NCBI GenBank assembly: GCA_035048495.1 | Contig: CM068541.1 | Location: 15,879,929 to 15,943,928 of the forward strand | Length of the DNA: 64,000 bases | Reading direction: 5' to 3' | From: Euptelea pleiosperma | Taxonomy: Eukaryota; Streptophyta; Magnoliopsida; Ranunculales; Eupteleaceae | Shown here: positions 23,160-34,391 of the stretch, one piece after another | Layout of the letters: each line of letters starts with the position of its first letter | Numbering within the stretch: the stretch's first letter is position 1 | Program-made: the position numbers and the translations under genes | The notes under the pieces: generated by a model | The model's input: the letters and a program-made list of their open reading frames with translations, nothing else | Told to the model about the DNA's origin: nothing | Database searches by the model: none

Positions 23160-23350
23160 GTTGATTTTAAACCTGGAGATTTGAGCATTATTTTAGGTAC
23201 AAAGATCCAAAGGTTTGAAATCACTAATCAGGCTGATTTTTGGTTTGTACGTAGGTCCACCTAAGGATTGACAAACATCTATATGGTAAGAGTCCTCTAA
23301 GAGTGTGCCACATGGCTCATATTGTATGATGTCATCAAAGTTATACTCTA
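23160..23350. repeat. Half copy of palindromic core element (P1)
   Basis: Right-arm bases only: GATCCAAAGGTTTGAAATCA, CTAATCAGGCTGATTTTTGG, then GTCCACCTAAGG, AGAGTGTGCCACATGGC and TGTCATCAAAGTTATACTC. Confidence 0.65.
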
Positions 23351-23759
23351 AAAAATATCACATCTATTATTTGTCAACATAATTGTCCGATGGATTACCA
23401 TAAAAAAAATGTCGGATAAATGTTTAGTTTGGTGCCGTCACAATTCATGGCGCCCTCCCAATTCAAGGGGTGCGACTAAAATTTTCCATCTTTAAATTTT
23501 TGGCAATTCGATGCAGAATTAGAAAATCAAAATTCCGAAGTTATCCAGGTTGAATGGATAGGTAGTTATTAAGGAATTATTTTGGAATAACGAAGTAATT
23601 AAATTATTATTAAAGTTATTTTATAAATATAGAAATAATGACATTATAAGTAATGAAGTATTTATTTGATTGAGTATGATAAAGGAGCATTTATAATGAA
23701 CTTTTGGTAGAGAGAGGCATTTAATGGCATGAAAAGTAATTAATTAAAGGGTCGGGTTC

Positions 23760-24065
23760 TACCGGCTCCCGTTACAAGACACGATATGAGTCTTAGATGA
23801 CTCTAACTGTATGGATGTTTGGCCAATCCCTAGGTGGACATACAAATCAAAAAGTCAGCCTGATTAGTGATTTCTAGGCGTTCAATTGGACTTATTTTCA
23901 TGGGTTGATCTCAATTGTGGGAATTTGAGCAGTATTTGATGAGGTACAAAGATCCAAAGATTTGAAATCACAATCAAGCTGATTTTTGGTTAGTAGGCCC
24001 ACCTAGGGATTGACCAAGCATCCATATGTTTAGAGTCCTCTAAGAGTATGCCACATGGCTCAATA
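23760..24065. repeat. Palindromic core element (P1)
   Basis: The left arm has ACTGTATGGATGTTTGGCCA and CAGCCTGATTAGTGATTTC. The right arm has their near inverse, ending GAGTATGCCACATGGC. Confidence 0.7.
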
Positions 24066-24537
24066 GGGTTATTTTATAGAACTAAACTATTTTGAAACCA
24101 AAATGTTTGCTTTAGTAACGGGTGCCGGTGAAGAGACATGACATTTAATGAACTAGTAAGTTAGCTAAAAAAACAAAATAAGAAATAGGTGCGTGAACGT
24201 GTGAATGTCGTGTGGACACCGTGTAGCAACCGAAGCTTTGACTTCAAAATAGTAATAATTTTTCATAGCTAAACTTTTTTGAAACCAAAATGTTTGCTAT
24301 AGTAACGGGTGAATACGGTGAAGGGACATGATATTTAATGAATTAATAAGTTAGGTAAAAAAAATATAAGGAAATAATAGGTCCGTGTGGGTGCCGTGTT
24401 GCCGTATTGTAAGCGAGTTTTGGCTTTATAATAGTAATAGATAATTATGATGATGATTATGATAGTCGCATCAATACGTCATCGTCGTCAAGCACGAGAA
24501 TGTCATCTTGGCATTCGAGTGGCTGGCCGACGACGAG

Positions 24538-24946
24538 TAAAACTTTGATGATAGGGCACTGTCATCAAGGCCGATGACAGGGTGCAATAGGAGCCACGTT
24601 GCATACTTTTAGAGGACTCTGACCGTATGGATGTCTTTTCCAATCCCTATATGGATCTAATACAAAAAATCAGCTTGATTTGTGATTTCAAACCTTTGGA
24701 TCTTTGTACCTCAAATAATGGTCAATAATGCTCAAATTTCCCACGGTTAAAATCAACCCATGAAAGCAATTTCAATCCAACGCCTAGAGATCACTAATCT
24801 GGCTGATTTTTGGTTTGTAAGTCCTCCTAATGATTGGCCAAACATCAATACAGTCCTAGTCCTCTAAGAGTGTTCCACGTGGCTCATATTGTGCACTGTC
24901 ATCGGCCTTGATGACAGGACCCTGTCATCAAAGTTTTATTCGCGAT
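24538..24946. repeat. Palindromic core element (P1) with long TGATGACAG outer arms
   Basis: The outer arms AAAACTTTGATGATAGGG with GTCATCAAGGCCGATGACAG, and CTGTCATCGGCCTTGATGAC with CATCAAAGTTTT, are inverse of each other. Inside them lies the shared core (GACCGTATGGATG, AGCTTGATTTGTGATTTC, CTAATCTGGCTGATTTTTGG). Total about 409 bp. No target duplication is visible. Confidence 0.75.
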
Positions 24947-24964
24947 GGACGCTCAATAGATGCT

Positions 24965-25360
24965 TGCTTATGAAAGAGAAAAACTTCTGTCACAGTGCAA
25001 AATACAAGCCACGTGGCACACTCTTTGTGGACGCTTACTGTATTGATGTTTGGCCAGTCCCTCGATGGACCTATAAACCCAAAATCAGCCTGATAGTGAT
25101 TTACAATCTTTGGACCTTTGCACCCAATTAACGCTCAATAATGCTCGAATTCCTACCGTTAAAATCAACCCATGAAAATAACTTGAATCGAGTCGCTTTA
25201 GAAATCACTAATCAGGCTGATTTTTGGTTTAGAGGTCCACTGAGGGACAACATCCATACGGTCAGCATCCACTAAGAGTGTGCCACTTGGCATGTATTTT
25301 GCATTGTGAGAGAAGCATCTGTCAGAAGAACGCTGTGACAGAAGTTTTACTCTAATAAAA
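24965..25360. repeat. Palindromic core element (P1) with CTGTCACAG outer arms
   Basis: Outer arms carry AAACTTCTGTCACAGTGCAA on the left and GCATTGTGAGAG with GCTGTGACAGAAGTTTTA on the right. The core is as in the neighbouring copy, including AAGCCACGTGGCACACTC. Arm sequence differs from the adjacent element although the core is the same. Confidence 0.75.
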
Positions 25361-25680
25361 AAAAATTCATTAAATAAGTGGTTAGCAAAAAAAAAAAAAA
25401 ATTAAGAGTGGTGATCACATGGTCCGGGGTATATGTGGTGCATGCGACCAAGTGGACAAATTTGAGGGACCAAGGATGTCATAACACCTGTAGTACTTTA
25501 TTATAATACTACCACATTAATATTAACCCTTGATATAAAGGAAAATGACGTCACAAAACGTATAGCATTCAAAATTAGAGGTTGACGTTGAGGTGGCATT
25601 ATATTAAAATAGGACTTTGGTGACGTCATCGTATCTATTATAAATGGTTTCAAAACATCTCTCCCATCCTCTCCCGGAGA
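25361..25680. other. Spacer between palindromic elements
   Basis: It contains A-runs (25358-25401) and otherwise ordinary AT-rich sequence. No feature supported. Confidence 0.35.
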
Positions 25681-26040
25681 AATTTATGATGCAGAATTTT
25701 GATACAGAATTCTCTCAAAATGACACCTGGCATACTCTTCAGAGTCTATCGACCTCATAAATTTTTGGACTACACCTTGGTGGACCTACACATCAACAAT
25801 CAACATGATTGGTGATTTCTAGCCGTTGGATTTGAGCACTTTTCTTTGTGGGCTTGGAACCAACCCTCAGTCCTCTTCATGAAGCCAAAGTGCTCAAATC
25901 CAACGGCTAAAAATCATCAATCATGCTGATTTTTGGTGTGGAGATCCAACAATCATGGTTAGTGGGTCGAAAGAGTATGCCACATGGCACTTTGAGGGAC
26001 TTTTGTATCAAAATTTTGATACATAATTCTGTATCGTAGA
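25681..26040. repeat. Palindromic element, P2 variant with TATCAAAATTTTGATA arms
   Basis: Arms TGATGCAGAATTTTGATACA and GTATCAAAATTTTGATACAT bracket a core with GACACCTGGCATACTCTTCA and GAAAGAGTATGCCACATGGC, and an inner AGTGCTCAAATCCAACGGC stem. The core layout matches P1 but the words differ. A second copy is at 54585-54985. Confidence 0.7.
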
Positions 26041-26069
26041 ATAACTCTCCGTCACACTCTCAATAAATT

Positions 26070-26463
26070 CGCCCGAGTAAACCTTCGATGACATGGAGTC
26101 AGGGACGCCGCTGACTGCAACCACTATGAGCCACGTTTCACATTCTTAAGAGTTTACTAACCGTATGGATGTTTAGCCAATAACTAAGTGGACCTACAAA
26201 CCAAATATCAGCTTGATTAGTGATTTAAACCTTTAGATCTTTGTACCCAAATAATGCTCAAATTCCTACGGTTGCAATTAATCGATGAAAATAACTTCAA
26301 TCCAAAGCTTAGAAATTCTCTATCAGGTTTATTTTTGGTTTATCGGTCCGCATAGTGATTGGCCAAACATCCATACCGTTAGGGTCCTCTTAAGAAGGTG
26401 ACACTTGGCTCATATTAGCTGCAGTCAGCAGCATCGCTGATTGCTGTCATCGAAGGTTTACTC
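26070..26463. repeat. Palindromic core element (P1) with CTTCGATGACA arms
   Basis: Outer arms GTAAACCTTCGATGACA and TGTCATCGAAGGTTTAC enclose GCTGACTGCA/TGCAGTCAGC and the P1 core (ACCGTATGGATGTTTAGCCA and CAAACATCCATACCGTTA). No target duplication found. Confidence 0.75.
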
Positions 26464-26550
26464 CATTCCCCCCCACCCGCTTTCAAGTTTCAAACTGATC
26501 ATTCAATTAATTTATTCACACAACCAACCCTTACAGTATATTACACATCC

Positions 26551-26965
26551 CAAAAAATGCCACGGCCGTGGTTTACTCTTCCTGGCCCCACTGACCATTT
26601 GGCTCATCCCTTGTTGGGTCTACACAAAAAAAAATCAGCCAAATCGATAATTCCAGCCGTTGGATCTGAGCATTTCTGATATGGGCTTGAAACACAATCA
26701 TGGGATGTATAAAAAGTCCATGGACCACGATAAACGATCCTTAAATCCAACGGCTAGAAATTATTCAAACTGATTTTTTTTTGTGTATATCTCCACCGAA
26801 AGGGTGGGTCGAACATTTTCTATGTCGACCCTCTCCTTTCAAATCACATGGGTCCCACTCTAGCAGGAACAGATGGCAGCACATGAGATGCTCCACAGCT
26901 CACATAAAAAGAGGATCCACAAAAAAATTACCCATACTAAATATGCCACGTGGGGTTCTTGTTCT
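26551..26965. repeat. Palindromic element (P2-like) ending 70 bp upstream of a gene TATA box
   Basis: Left arm: AATGCCACGGCCGTGG, then CAGCCGTTGGATCTGAGC. Right arm: AAATCCAACGGCTAGAAATT and TAAATATGCCACGTGGGG (about 26938-26955). The right end carries CCACGTGG, a G-box/ABRE-type motif, and the plus-strand gene's TATA box is at 27034. Confidence 0.6.
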
Positions 26966-27033
26966 GCGGGTGGGCGGTTCAAAACTTTGCTCCTTCTAGT
27001 AAGAGCAAACTTTTTTCCCTCACTCTCTTACTG

Positions 27034-27046
27034 TATATATTATATA
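27034..27046 (+). promoter_or_regulatory. TATA box of the plus-strand acidic protein gene
   Basis: TATATATTATATA lies 188 bp upstream of the ATG at 27234 and is followed by a GA-rich leader (27075-27125), a common plant core-promoter arrangement. Confidence 0.5.
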
Positions 27047-27233
27047 CAGGGTACAAAATGAATAAAAAAAAGATTAAAGAGAGAGAGAGGAGATAGAGAT
27101 AGAGAGAGAAAGAGAAAGAGAGAGCTCAGGTGATCTTCTCAGTGAGAAAGCAAGGAGAGGCAGACAAGAGAGGAACATACCACGATCTCCCTTTCTCTCT
27201 CTAACTTCCTTCCCCACAACACAGTGGCCAATC

Positions 27234-28445
27234 ATGCCTCCAGGTGCAAAGAAGAGAAGAGCTGCCAAGAAAAAGCAGGAAAAGGTAGCAAACATCCATT
27301 CTCCAACTACCTCTCTACAAGGTACTTTTCTTTTTTCTGCTAAACAACAATCTACTTAGTTACACATCACTCACTTCTTACTGCCCCATCATCATCATCA
27401 TCATCATCAGCAGCAGCATCTTGTACATCTCTATCTTTTCTATTTTTACTTATCTTTATGGGATTGTCTGGTAATGTCTACCCTTTTCTTGCATTCATCT
27501 CATAATCTGTTATTAAATCTCTAAATAGGAAGTGATGATCTGAAACCCCTTGATGAGAAGGGAAGTGATGGTGGTGAGGTCAATTCCCCTACATCTCAGG
27601 ATCACAATCACCAATTAGGTCAGCAGCAGGAGGAAGAGGAAGAGAAGAGGGATTCTTTATCATTTGGATCGGCCACCAAACCAATGGAAGGATCTCAAAA
27701 CGGTGGTGAGGTTGTTAGGGATTTAAAACCTGATGATGTGGCGGTGACGACTGCTGGGGATTCTGAGAGTGGAGTTATTAGTATTGAGTATGTTGAATTG
27801 GTAAAGGAATCGAGCGGAAGTGGTTCATCTAGTGATTCTATGAGTTCATCTGGTAGTAGTTCCGATGACGAGTCTCGGCCGGTTGAGAAGAAGGAAGAGT
27901 CTCAGCTTTTGGTTTTAGAGGAGACAGTGGAAGTTTTGGATGGGGAGAATTGTAATTCGGTTAATGAAATGGCGCCTCCTGTTGATCCGATTGAGCAGGT
28001 TGTTTTGTTGTCTGAAGAGGTAACTTGTGATCCAGTTGAGCAGGTTGTTTCTTTGTCTGAAGAGGTGATTCAAGTTGTGGAAGTCACCCCAGCTGAGGAA
28101 AATGGGAATTCGGTTTTGATTGATTTGCCGTCAAAGGAAAGTGAGGAGAAAATATTGCCAGCTTCTGAGATTAGTAATGGCAGTAAACACCCCAAAGAGT
28201 CTGCGACTCCTGAAATTTCAGACAACCAGGTCTGTAAATTAGAATGGGATAGGATCATTTCTTTCATTCCTTCTTTCTATTTTTACCCTATTTTTTGTGT
28301 TTATCAAGTGCTGAACAAACAGTTTCAATGTTCCTTTTGAATTGGTCAGCAACGACAGGTAGCTTCGGCTCCGCTGACAGTGCAACCAACTTCCTGGAAG
28401 AGTTGCTGTGGATTATTTGATGTTCTGATAGGCTCCAATAGATAA
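27234..28445 (+). CDS. Acidic Ser-rich plant protein of unknown function, WKSCCGLF tail
   Basis: Three exons: 27234-27321, 27529-28229 and 28350-28445, all with GT-AG borders and consistent phases (1, then 0), encoding 294 residues. The N-terminus MPPGAKKRRAAKKKQEK is strongly basic and could be a nuclear localisation signal. The middle is acidic and low in complexity, with Gln/Glu tracts, a Ser-rich block (SSGSSSDDESRP) and an EQVVLLSEEV/EQVVSLSEEV duplication. The last exon encodes the conserved tail SWKSCCGLFDVLIGSNR. The same basic start and Cys-Cys tail occur in land-plant proteins usually annotated as uncharacterised or dentin-sialophosphoprotein-like. No enzymatic domain is visible. 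A donor-like CTAG|GTGAGC lies 6 bp after the stop, suggesting a 3'UTR intron. Confidence 0.88.
27387..27420. repeat. (CAT)n/(CAG)n microsatellite in intron 1
   Basis: About eight CAT/ATC triplets followed by CAGCAGCAG, within intron 1 of the acidic protein gene. Confidence 0.85.
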
Positions 28446-28459
28446 TACTAGGTGAGCAA

Positions 28460-29250
28460 AACTTTACCAGAAATTGTATTGTTTCTTCTACGCACAATTA
28501 AGATCTCCCTACCATGTGTGTTAACTTGGTGAATTCTCTGTGTGTTATGTGGAAATTTTGTGTTTTATAGTTATTCTTGCTTTAGATTGATTGTGCATTG
28601 TGTTGGTCTTCAGTTATCCTCTATGTTACACTTACACAAATGCTTCAATATGCCCAGTGTACCTGTATCCATGTGGTACGATACTGACACGTGTACCGGA
28701 TACCTCATAGATACTTCTATCTTATATTTTCCTTATATTCTTAGCTCACGACAATTTCTTCATTTGTATTGTCAACAAAAATCTATAAGTAGTATATTGT
28801 AATAAATCTTTCTATAAAAGTCTCCAAAATATTAGAAGTTTCATTGCATTTCACATGACGTTCTTCTAAACCTTTATGTTCTATAGTCTATATGTCTAAT
28901 GTTCTTTTGAAATAAGTAACCATTTCGCAATGTTTGGTTTTTCTAATCTTTCTCATTCCAACCTAACCCACCCTTCCTCTCCAGTAGCGGTGGCAAGCCA
29001 ATCTTCTTATCATCAAGCGGAATTTTTCTTGGATTTGTACTGTAGGAACTTACGTTGTGTTCTTTCAACTTTATTATCCATTTAGTTAGTGTACTGCATA
29101 AGGACATGGAATGCATCGAAAAAGTTAGAGGAATAGTTATTGTAAGTTTCCTACGCCTATCAAATGAAATAAACTTGTTTCTAAGATGCTAGTCTCCTTT
29201 CTTATCTCTCTAGAATAGGGCCCCCACGAGACTCAGTAGGAAACACGTCC
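28460..29250. other. Downstream of the acidic protein gene, possibly a 3'UTR intron
   Basis: No coding exon or mobile element recognised. ORF 28542-28802 is AT-driven. Confidence 0.35.
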
Positions 29251-29256
29251 CTAAGG

Positions 29257-30120
29257 AAGACTAGGGTACTACCTATAAAAAAAGGAACACTTGGGTAATG
29301 TGTCAAAAGGTTTTCTGTGGGAAAACCAGTGCTTGCTACCTTGTTCAAGATATTTTCCTTGCATATTTATCCAATTATCAATCTTTATGCAGGGTTGCCT
29401 TGTGGACCTAAGTATGCTTCGAAATATCATTATAGTATTCCAAGGAAGCATGCCAAAAGATTAAAGTTTTGTCTACAAACTGGAAAAGAGATGGAGGGCC
29501 TTGGGAAAGAAGATCCCCTTCCCTGAAGCCATGCAAACATTGAGAAAATCTGGCAGACGCGGGTGAAGGATAGAGAATTACACTGATGATATACTAGAGG
29601 ATATCCATATTTGTCACCTCTCCTCAAAAGTCAAAACTTATACTATCTAGGAGATTGTCTAGAAATATTAAATCCATCGATCTCCACTAAGACTTTGCAC
29701 AAGTTTCTTGGTACTCCTACTCATAATCTAGAAACCAAACACTCTTTGGTTGTTAATACTCCATTAATGATTCGTCGCAAAAAGGCCCTCCCTTGAGCCA
29801 TGCATACATTGAGAAAAGTTGAGAGAGCCGTTGATAAGGATATAGAGATACAATGATGATATGCAAAGCGATATCTATCTTTACCACCTTTCCTCAAAGC
29901 TCATACTCCCTAAGAGATAATTGAGAAATATGAAATTCATTGATCTCTATGTCGACTTTACATAAGGTTCTTGACACTAGTCCTCAATTTAGAATCCCAA
30001 CACCCATTGGCTATCAACACATCACTAAGGATTTTTGTTCCTCACACAAGTCTTCTTACCTTAAGCCATGTGCACATCAAGAAAAGTTGTGATATCCGTT
30101 GACAAGTATAGGAGAGCTAG
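29257..30120 (+). repeat. 268-bp diverged tandem repeat
   Basis: Units start GAAGCCATGCAAACATTGAG (29525), TGAGCCATGCATACATTGAG (29794) and TAAGCCATGTGCACATCAAG (30062), spaced 269 and 268 bp. Each continues through GAGATAATTGAGAAAT-type and CATCGATCTC-type phrases. A weaker earlier unit may begin near 29257. No long ORF is kept. Confidence 0.7.
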
Positions 30121-30150
30121 GGATATTTTTCTGGGTTTGGGATGTATAAT

Positions 30151-30330
30151 GTATGTTGGGAGTAATTTTTTCATTCTTATTGTCAGCCCATTAAGGGTAT
30201 TTATGGAATTGTACATTCTAATATAAATAATATTTGGGTAGAGAGGACCTCGGACCTCACACTCTTCATTCTTCTTCTAATTTTTCTTCTTCCACTATTT
30301 CCCAAATCCCTAGATTGTATCAGAGCTTTT
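30151..30330 (+). mobile_element. LTR remnant with tRNA-Met primer-binding-like site
   Basis: A stretch starting TGTTGGGAGTAATTTTT and ending in CAAATCCCTAGA is followed by TTGTATCAGAGC (about 30314), one base from the canonical TTGGTATCAGAGC primer site. The internal region downstream is lost or replaced by a LINE fragment. Confidence 0.5.
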
Positions 30331-30443
30331 AGGCTTGAATCAAGCAAGACCATTCTTGGGTCGTTTTCCCCTATAGTATTTTGTAGTGATTTTTATTTAA
30401 TTTTTTGAGGGGTTTATGTTGACGATTTAAGGCTTCCAAACTT

Positions 30444-30791
30444 GTGCCAAAAGAGAAAATACATACCCAAGACTCGGTCCGCTCCTTCTACGACGTGTTA
30501 CAAAGTTCAGATGGCTCTCCCTTTCTCGTGTCTATGATTTGGGGTTCCAAGATTCCTTCTAAGGTGGCTTTCTTTGCTTGGGAGGCTTCCCTTGACAAGA
30601 TTTTAGCACTGAATCATCTGATTTCTAGAAGGTTCATTATGGTTGATTATTGTTGGATGTGTAAGCACAGTGGGGAATCTGTGGATCACCTTTTGTTGCA
30701 TTGTGAAGTGGCTAGGGAGGTCTGGTCCTCGTTTCTTTCGGAGTTCGGGATGAGTTGGGTGATGCTGGCATCTCTTTTGACTCTTTTTTAG
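30444..30791 (+). pseudogene. L1 LINE zf-RVT fragment
   Basis: A 115-codon open stretch carries the reverse-transcriptase zinc-binding domain: SKIPSKVAFFAWEASLDKIL, then DYCWMCKHSGESVDHLLLHC and EVWSSFLSEFGM. It lacks the preceding polymerase domain and stops at 30791. It is close in sequence to the copy at 6180-6390. Confidence 0.85.
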
Positions 30792-30859
30792 CTGGAAGTC
30801 CCATGCTTTCTCAACTAGAGGAAACATTTTATGGAGGATGCTCAGAGGAATCATTATAA

Positions 30860-32085
30860 TGAAGTTTGGGAAAAAGGTAATTCTTATTTAGAATAACCAA
30901 TTTATCCATTCTTGGTTCTGTCTTTTTGGACAAGTTTCAAGAAAAAATCCCATCTTGGTTCTATAAATGGTTCTCGATTTATAAGGCAAGCCTTTCAGTT
31001 ATCCTTGGCAAAGAAAATATCTTGGTAATGACCCATATTAACATTCTGATAAAATTTTGTATTGAACATCATGTTCGTTGGAATTTGAAGTGGAATTAGA
31101 ACGTTGATAAGCTAAATTGCCCTTCTAGCCTAAAATGTGATATTTGCGTTAAATGGTGAGATAAAATCATTATTTGTTATGAAATTTGTGCTAAATCCTA
31201 GTTGAAATAAAAAAATTCAAAAGCTGATCCTTCCAAGACTCGAGTTGAAGTCAGTTCGTCAAAAGATCAAAAGACTTGAATCAAGATGATCACAACAAAG
31301 ATAAAAGTCGAGCGAATCGAGAAGATAGTGAAGATGAAATTTGAGATTTAGAAGACTATTGTGAGCATAATAGAGATGATCTTGATGACGTCTACAATGA
31401 CGAATCACCTACCTGGTGGTAGGTGAGTGTGGTCCTTATGACAAAAGAATAAAGTTCAATGGAATCTTTGTCAAAGGTTTGTGCAAGTATCTCTGACAAT
31501 ATTCCCGAGTCATGTTGCTTTTTTTGTTTTTTGGTGTGGTATTATAAAAATATCTGCTTTTCATTTTATGGTGTTTGAGTTCATGTAAATATGTAATAAA
31601 GTAAGCTTTAATTCTTAGTTATTCTCAGTCCATGTGAGTGCCTATCAAAATCAGTCCAAATATGTGCCCTTTTATAATGTAATCCTTATAGTCATTTCTA
31701 AGGCTAGTTGGTGTGAATCTAGGTCATTCTCTTTAGTCTTTTGGTCATGTCATGCGGCCTTTAGGCCTTAATGTCTTACTCTTTGGTTTTTGCTTTGACG
31801 AATGGTGTAAGAATCAAATCTAGTCAGAGAAGCCTCTTTGCCTATCGAAGGAAGGTTTCTCATTTAAAAAGGGCATTTGAACATTGAGGCTCTTGAATCT
31901 TTAATTGCCCTACATTCAAAGATTGTTGTGTTGTAAGTTATATTCTATATTTATTGATTTATCTTATTTTTAAATGTTATTTATATCAGCTTGTTAAATG
32001 CTATAATTTTCTATATTTTATGTTTTTAGCATTTTTTTTTATTTGAAATTTGAAATTTGAAATTGCTTCTTCTACACTGTTGGTA
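30860..32085. other. Intergenic sequence with a possible primer-binding site at its end
   Basis: AT-rich with no ORF of note. At about 32089 TTGGTATCGAAGCC follows an LTR-end-like CTTCTACACTG and may be a decayed primer-binding site. Confidence 0.35.
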
Positions 32086-32514
32086 TCGAAGCCAATCCTT
32101 GGTCTTTTACTTCGTTAACGGAAGTAAGGCCAACCCAACCTTGTTACCGCGGTTAACTGTATAATCTCTTGCCTTGAAGCTTATCGTGGACCTCTTTAGC
32201 CCATTTATTTCATTGATTTAAGGCATTTCTAGGTCCTTTGGGGATGTTGCAGCGAGATAAAATATAGTAGCAAGTACTTATAAAATATATATATATAGTA
32301 GCAAGTAATTTGGTTGGGACGTAGTAATTTCTTTTAATGAGAATAGAAGAGCCTAGGACAAGTTTAATTGAAGTACTTTCTAATGGAGGGGTGATCAATT
32401 CGTCAAAAGTTTTTTTTTCACTGATGAACCATTAGTTGGGCAGAAACTTCTTGTAATTTTTTTATTATTATAGTTGGGCGGAAACTTCTTATAATTAGAT
32501 TAGATGGATTTTCT

Positions 32515-32838
32515 TATGTGAAAGCTTTTGATTTTAAAGCTAAATATAGTATTAAAACAAAAGAGCAAAGTAGTGCTATCCAAACTAACAATGAAAATAA
32601 TGTTAATACTACCTTATTAGATAAAGATATTATTAAGTATCAGAAAGAGTATTCGTATCTACATATTGGATGTTTACAAGTAGGGATATACCTCTTAACC
32701 AGAAAAGGTCTAAATACCTCTGTCTTGGCTTGTGTTCCTGACATTAGGCACCAAAATGAATGGATTCTTCTCCATTTCGTGGCTTATTCTCACTTAGCTA
32801 TGTTTATTTCACATCTCTTCCACTGTTTTCAATACTGA
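32515..32838 (+). pseudogene. Endogenous Caulimoviridae-like fragment: movement-protein N-terminal part
   Basis: A 106-codon stretch contains YSYLHIGCLQVGI and GLNTSVL, the pattern of the 30K-type movement protein of plant pararetroviruses, preceded by an Asn-rich acidic lead (NNENNVNTTLLDKDI). Homology fades after about 32760 and the frame ends at 32838. No start context or viral promoter is evident. It is a dead genomic copy, related to the minus-strand copy at 34392-35290. Confidence 0.6.
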
Positions 32839-32880
32839 TCTAGTTAATCTTACAAGATATCTCTTTCGATTTGTTCTCAG

Positions 32881-34386
32881 TGAAATAACCTAGTCGATGT
32901 ATCCACAGAACCTATGGGGGGGGGGGGGGGGGGGGGTGTGAATATTTAAAATTATCTTTTAACCTAACACAATTTACTGGTCCGGTAGTGTAAACAAAAT
33001 CGCATGCCACAATAAAACAATTGATTGATCAAGAGATGATTATCACAATCGACGTGGATTGAATATATCTCTGTGATATATTTTCTCTTTGTCGTTTGGA
33101 ATAATCTAATAAATATGCGCCATAACACATGCGAGTTTTTACTTGGAAACCTTAGCCAAAGAAAACCACGGGACTACGTCCAGACGGAAAGTATCATTAA
33201 CTAATAAGTTTTGAGTTACAAAAGTTACCTACGCAACACCGTTTCAAATATAGCTTCCAACCTTAGCCAAGTCCTACTGTCGGCGCGTCCCCGTCATCTG
33301 GTTCCACACTACGAGTTACTCACGCGCCCCCCCAATCACGAAGCCTTTATCGCTTGTTCAGTTTGGTACACCCTAAACTTACCGTCGATTAGTACACCCC
33401 GATCTTAATTTTCACTCAAACGGTCTCTACCGAAGGTGAAGGATTCAGTATACTTTGAATCCCGAAGTTGCTCAAATAGTGTTGAGACACACTGGTACTC
33501 TCTGGCTTACTAGGTTAAACTATTAGATGGAAAACCTAGGCAGAGGGAAGATCAAGCTCTAAGCTTTGATCGAAATGGAAGAGAAAGCCTTTCAACGATA
33601 ACAGTGAAAGCTAAGGCTTTTGCTCTTCGTAATTGATAACTCTATTTAGAAAAACTCTATGTTGTCAGACAATGTGTATTTTCAAAGAGGTTCTATTTAT
33701 AAGAGATTAGAAGCCTAAGGTTGTGCAAGTAATGTGAAAGTGGGAGCATGAAAACCGGATTTAAAAATAGATTTTTTCTATGAAGTTCAATCGATTGTAC
33801 TGTACGGATGGGTTTTCTGTTCGTAATTGCAATTGATTGTACACAAGGTCCAATCGATTGTACACTTTGAAAGTTTTGTTTCAAATGGTCCAATCAATTG
33901 TACTCAGAGGTCCAATCGATTGTACTCAAGGATTATTTTGTCCCGTATGGTCTAATCGATTGTACTCAGAGGTGCAATTGATCGGACTGGTCCAATCGAT
34001 TATAGAGTAAACTCCAATCGATTGGACTTTCCCTTAGTCAATATTTTACTTCTTTTTGCACTGACTTGACTTGGGTTTGCTGTCCTTTGACTAGGTTCAA
34101 CCATTATATTAAAATCTTTTAATATCCTATTCCTATGGTCACTAAGTCACTTACTTCCTATGCGAGCAGACACGATCTTCAACGGACAAATAGTAGTTAC
34201 ACAGATGACTCAAGTCATCAATTGTCTGATTCTTGTGATCTTCGTCTCTTAGTCTTCATGTCGTCGGCGAAGAATGCGTACCACGACATTTTCAAAGCTA
34301 CACTGGTGCTCGTAGGAACGGTTATAAGAATGTTTTATGTCGAACGGAATCTTTGTCAAACTTAGAATATGAAATTATTCTTTACA
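32881..34386 (-). mobile_element. Solo LTR, about 1.51 kb, with 5-bp target duplication
   Basis: It begins TGAAATAACC and ends CTTTACA, with CTCAG on both sides (32876-32880 and 34387-34391). It is clearly related to the LTR at 12906-14522. It contains a run of 21 G (32916-32936) and its own palindromic-word array. It lies between two pararetrovirus fragments. Confidence 0.8.
33785..34030. repeat. Array of about nine CAATCGATTG-type palindromic words
   Basis: TCAATCGATTGTACT, GCAATTGATTGTAC, CCAATCGATTGTACAC, CCAATCAATTGTACTC and further variants recur, ending CCAATCGATTGGACTTTCCC as in the array at 13841-14180. Several carry one-base decay of the palindrome. Confidence 0.8.
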
Positions 34387-34391
34387 CTCAG

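Larger units (their letters stand above)
22640..24450. repeat. Mosaic of a large non-coding element with a 190-bp repeated block
   Basis: A block containing TTTTTTGAAACCAAAATGTT, TAGTAACGGGTG and GAAGGGACATG, ending near TTTTGACTT and TAGTAAT, occurs at about 22900-23080, 24066-24253 and 24254-24435, the last two in tandem. It also occurs in the 36-37.5 kb inverted repeat. Between copies are bases like those at 35300-35560 (AGAAGTGGCAAAATGAG and GTTTCAACTCAAAAGG). Two palindromic P1 elements are embedded (23160-23350 and 23760-24065). Confidence 0.55.
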
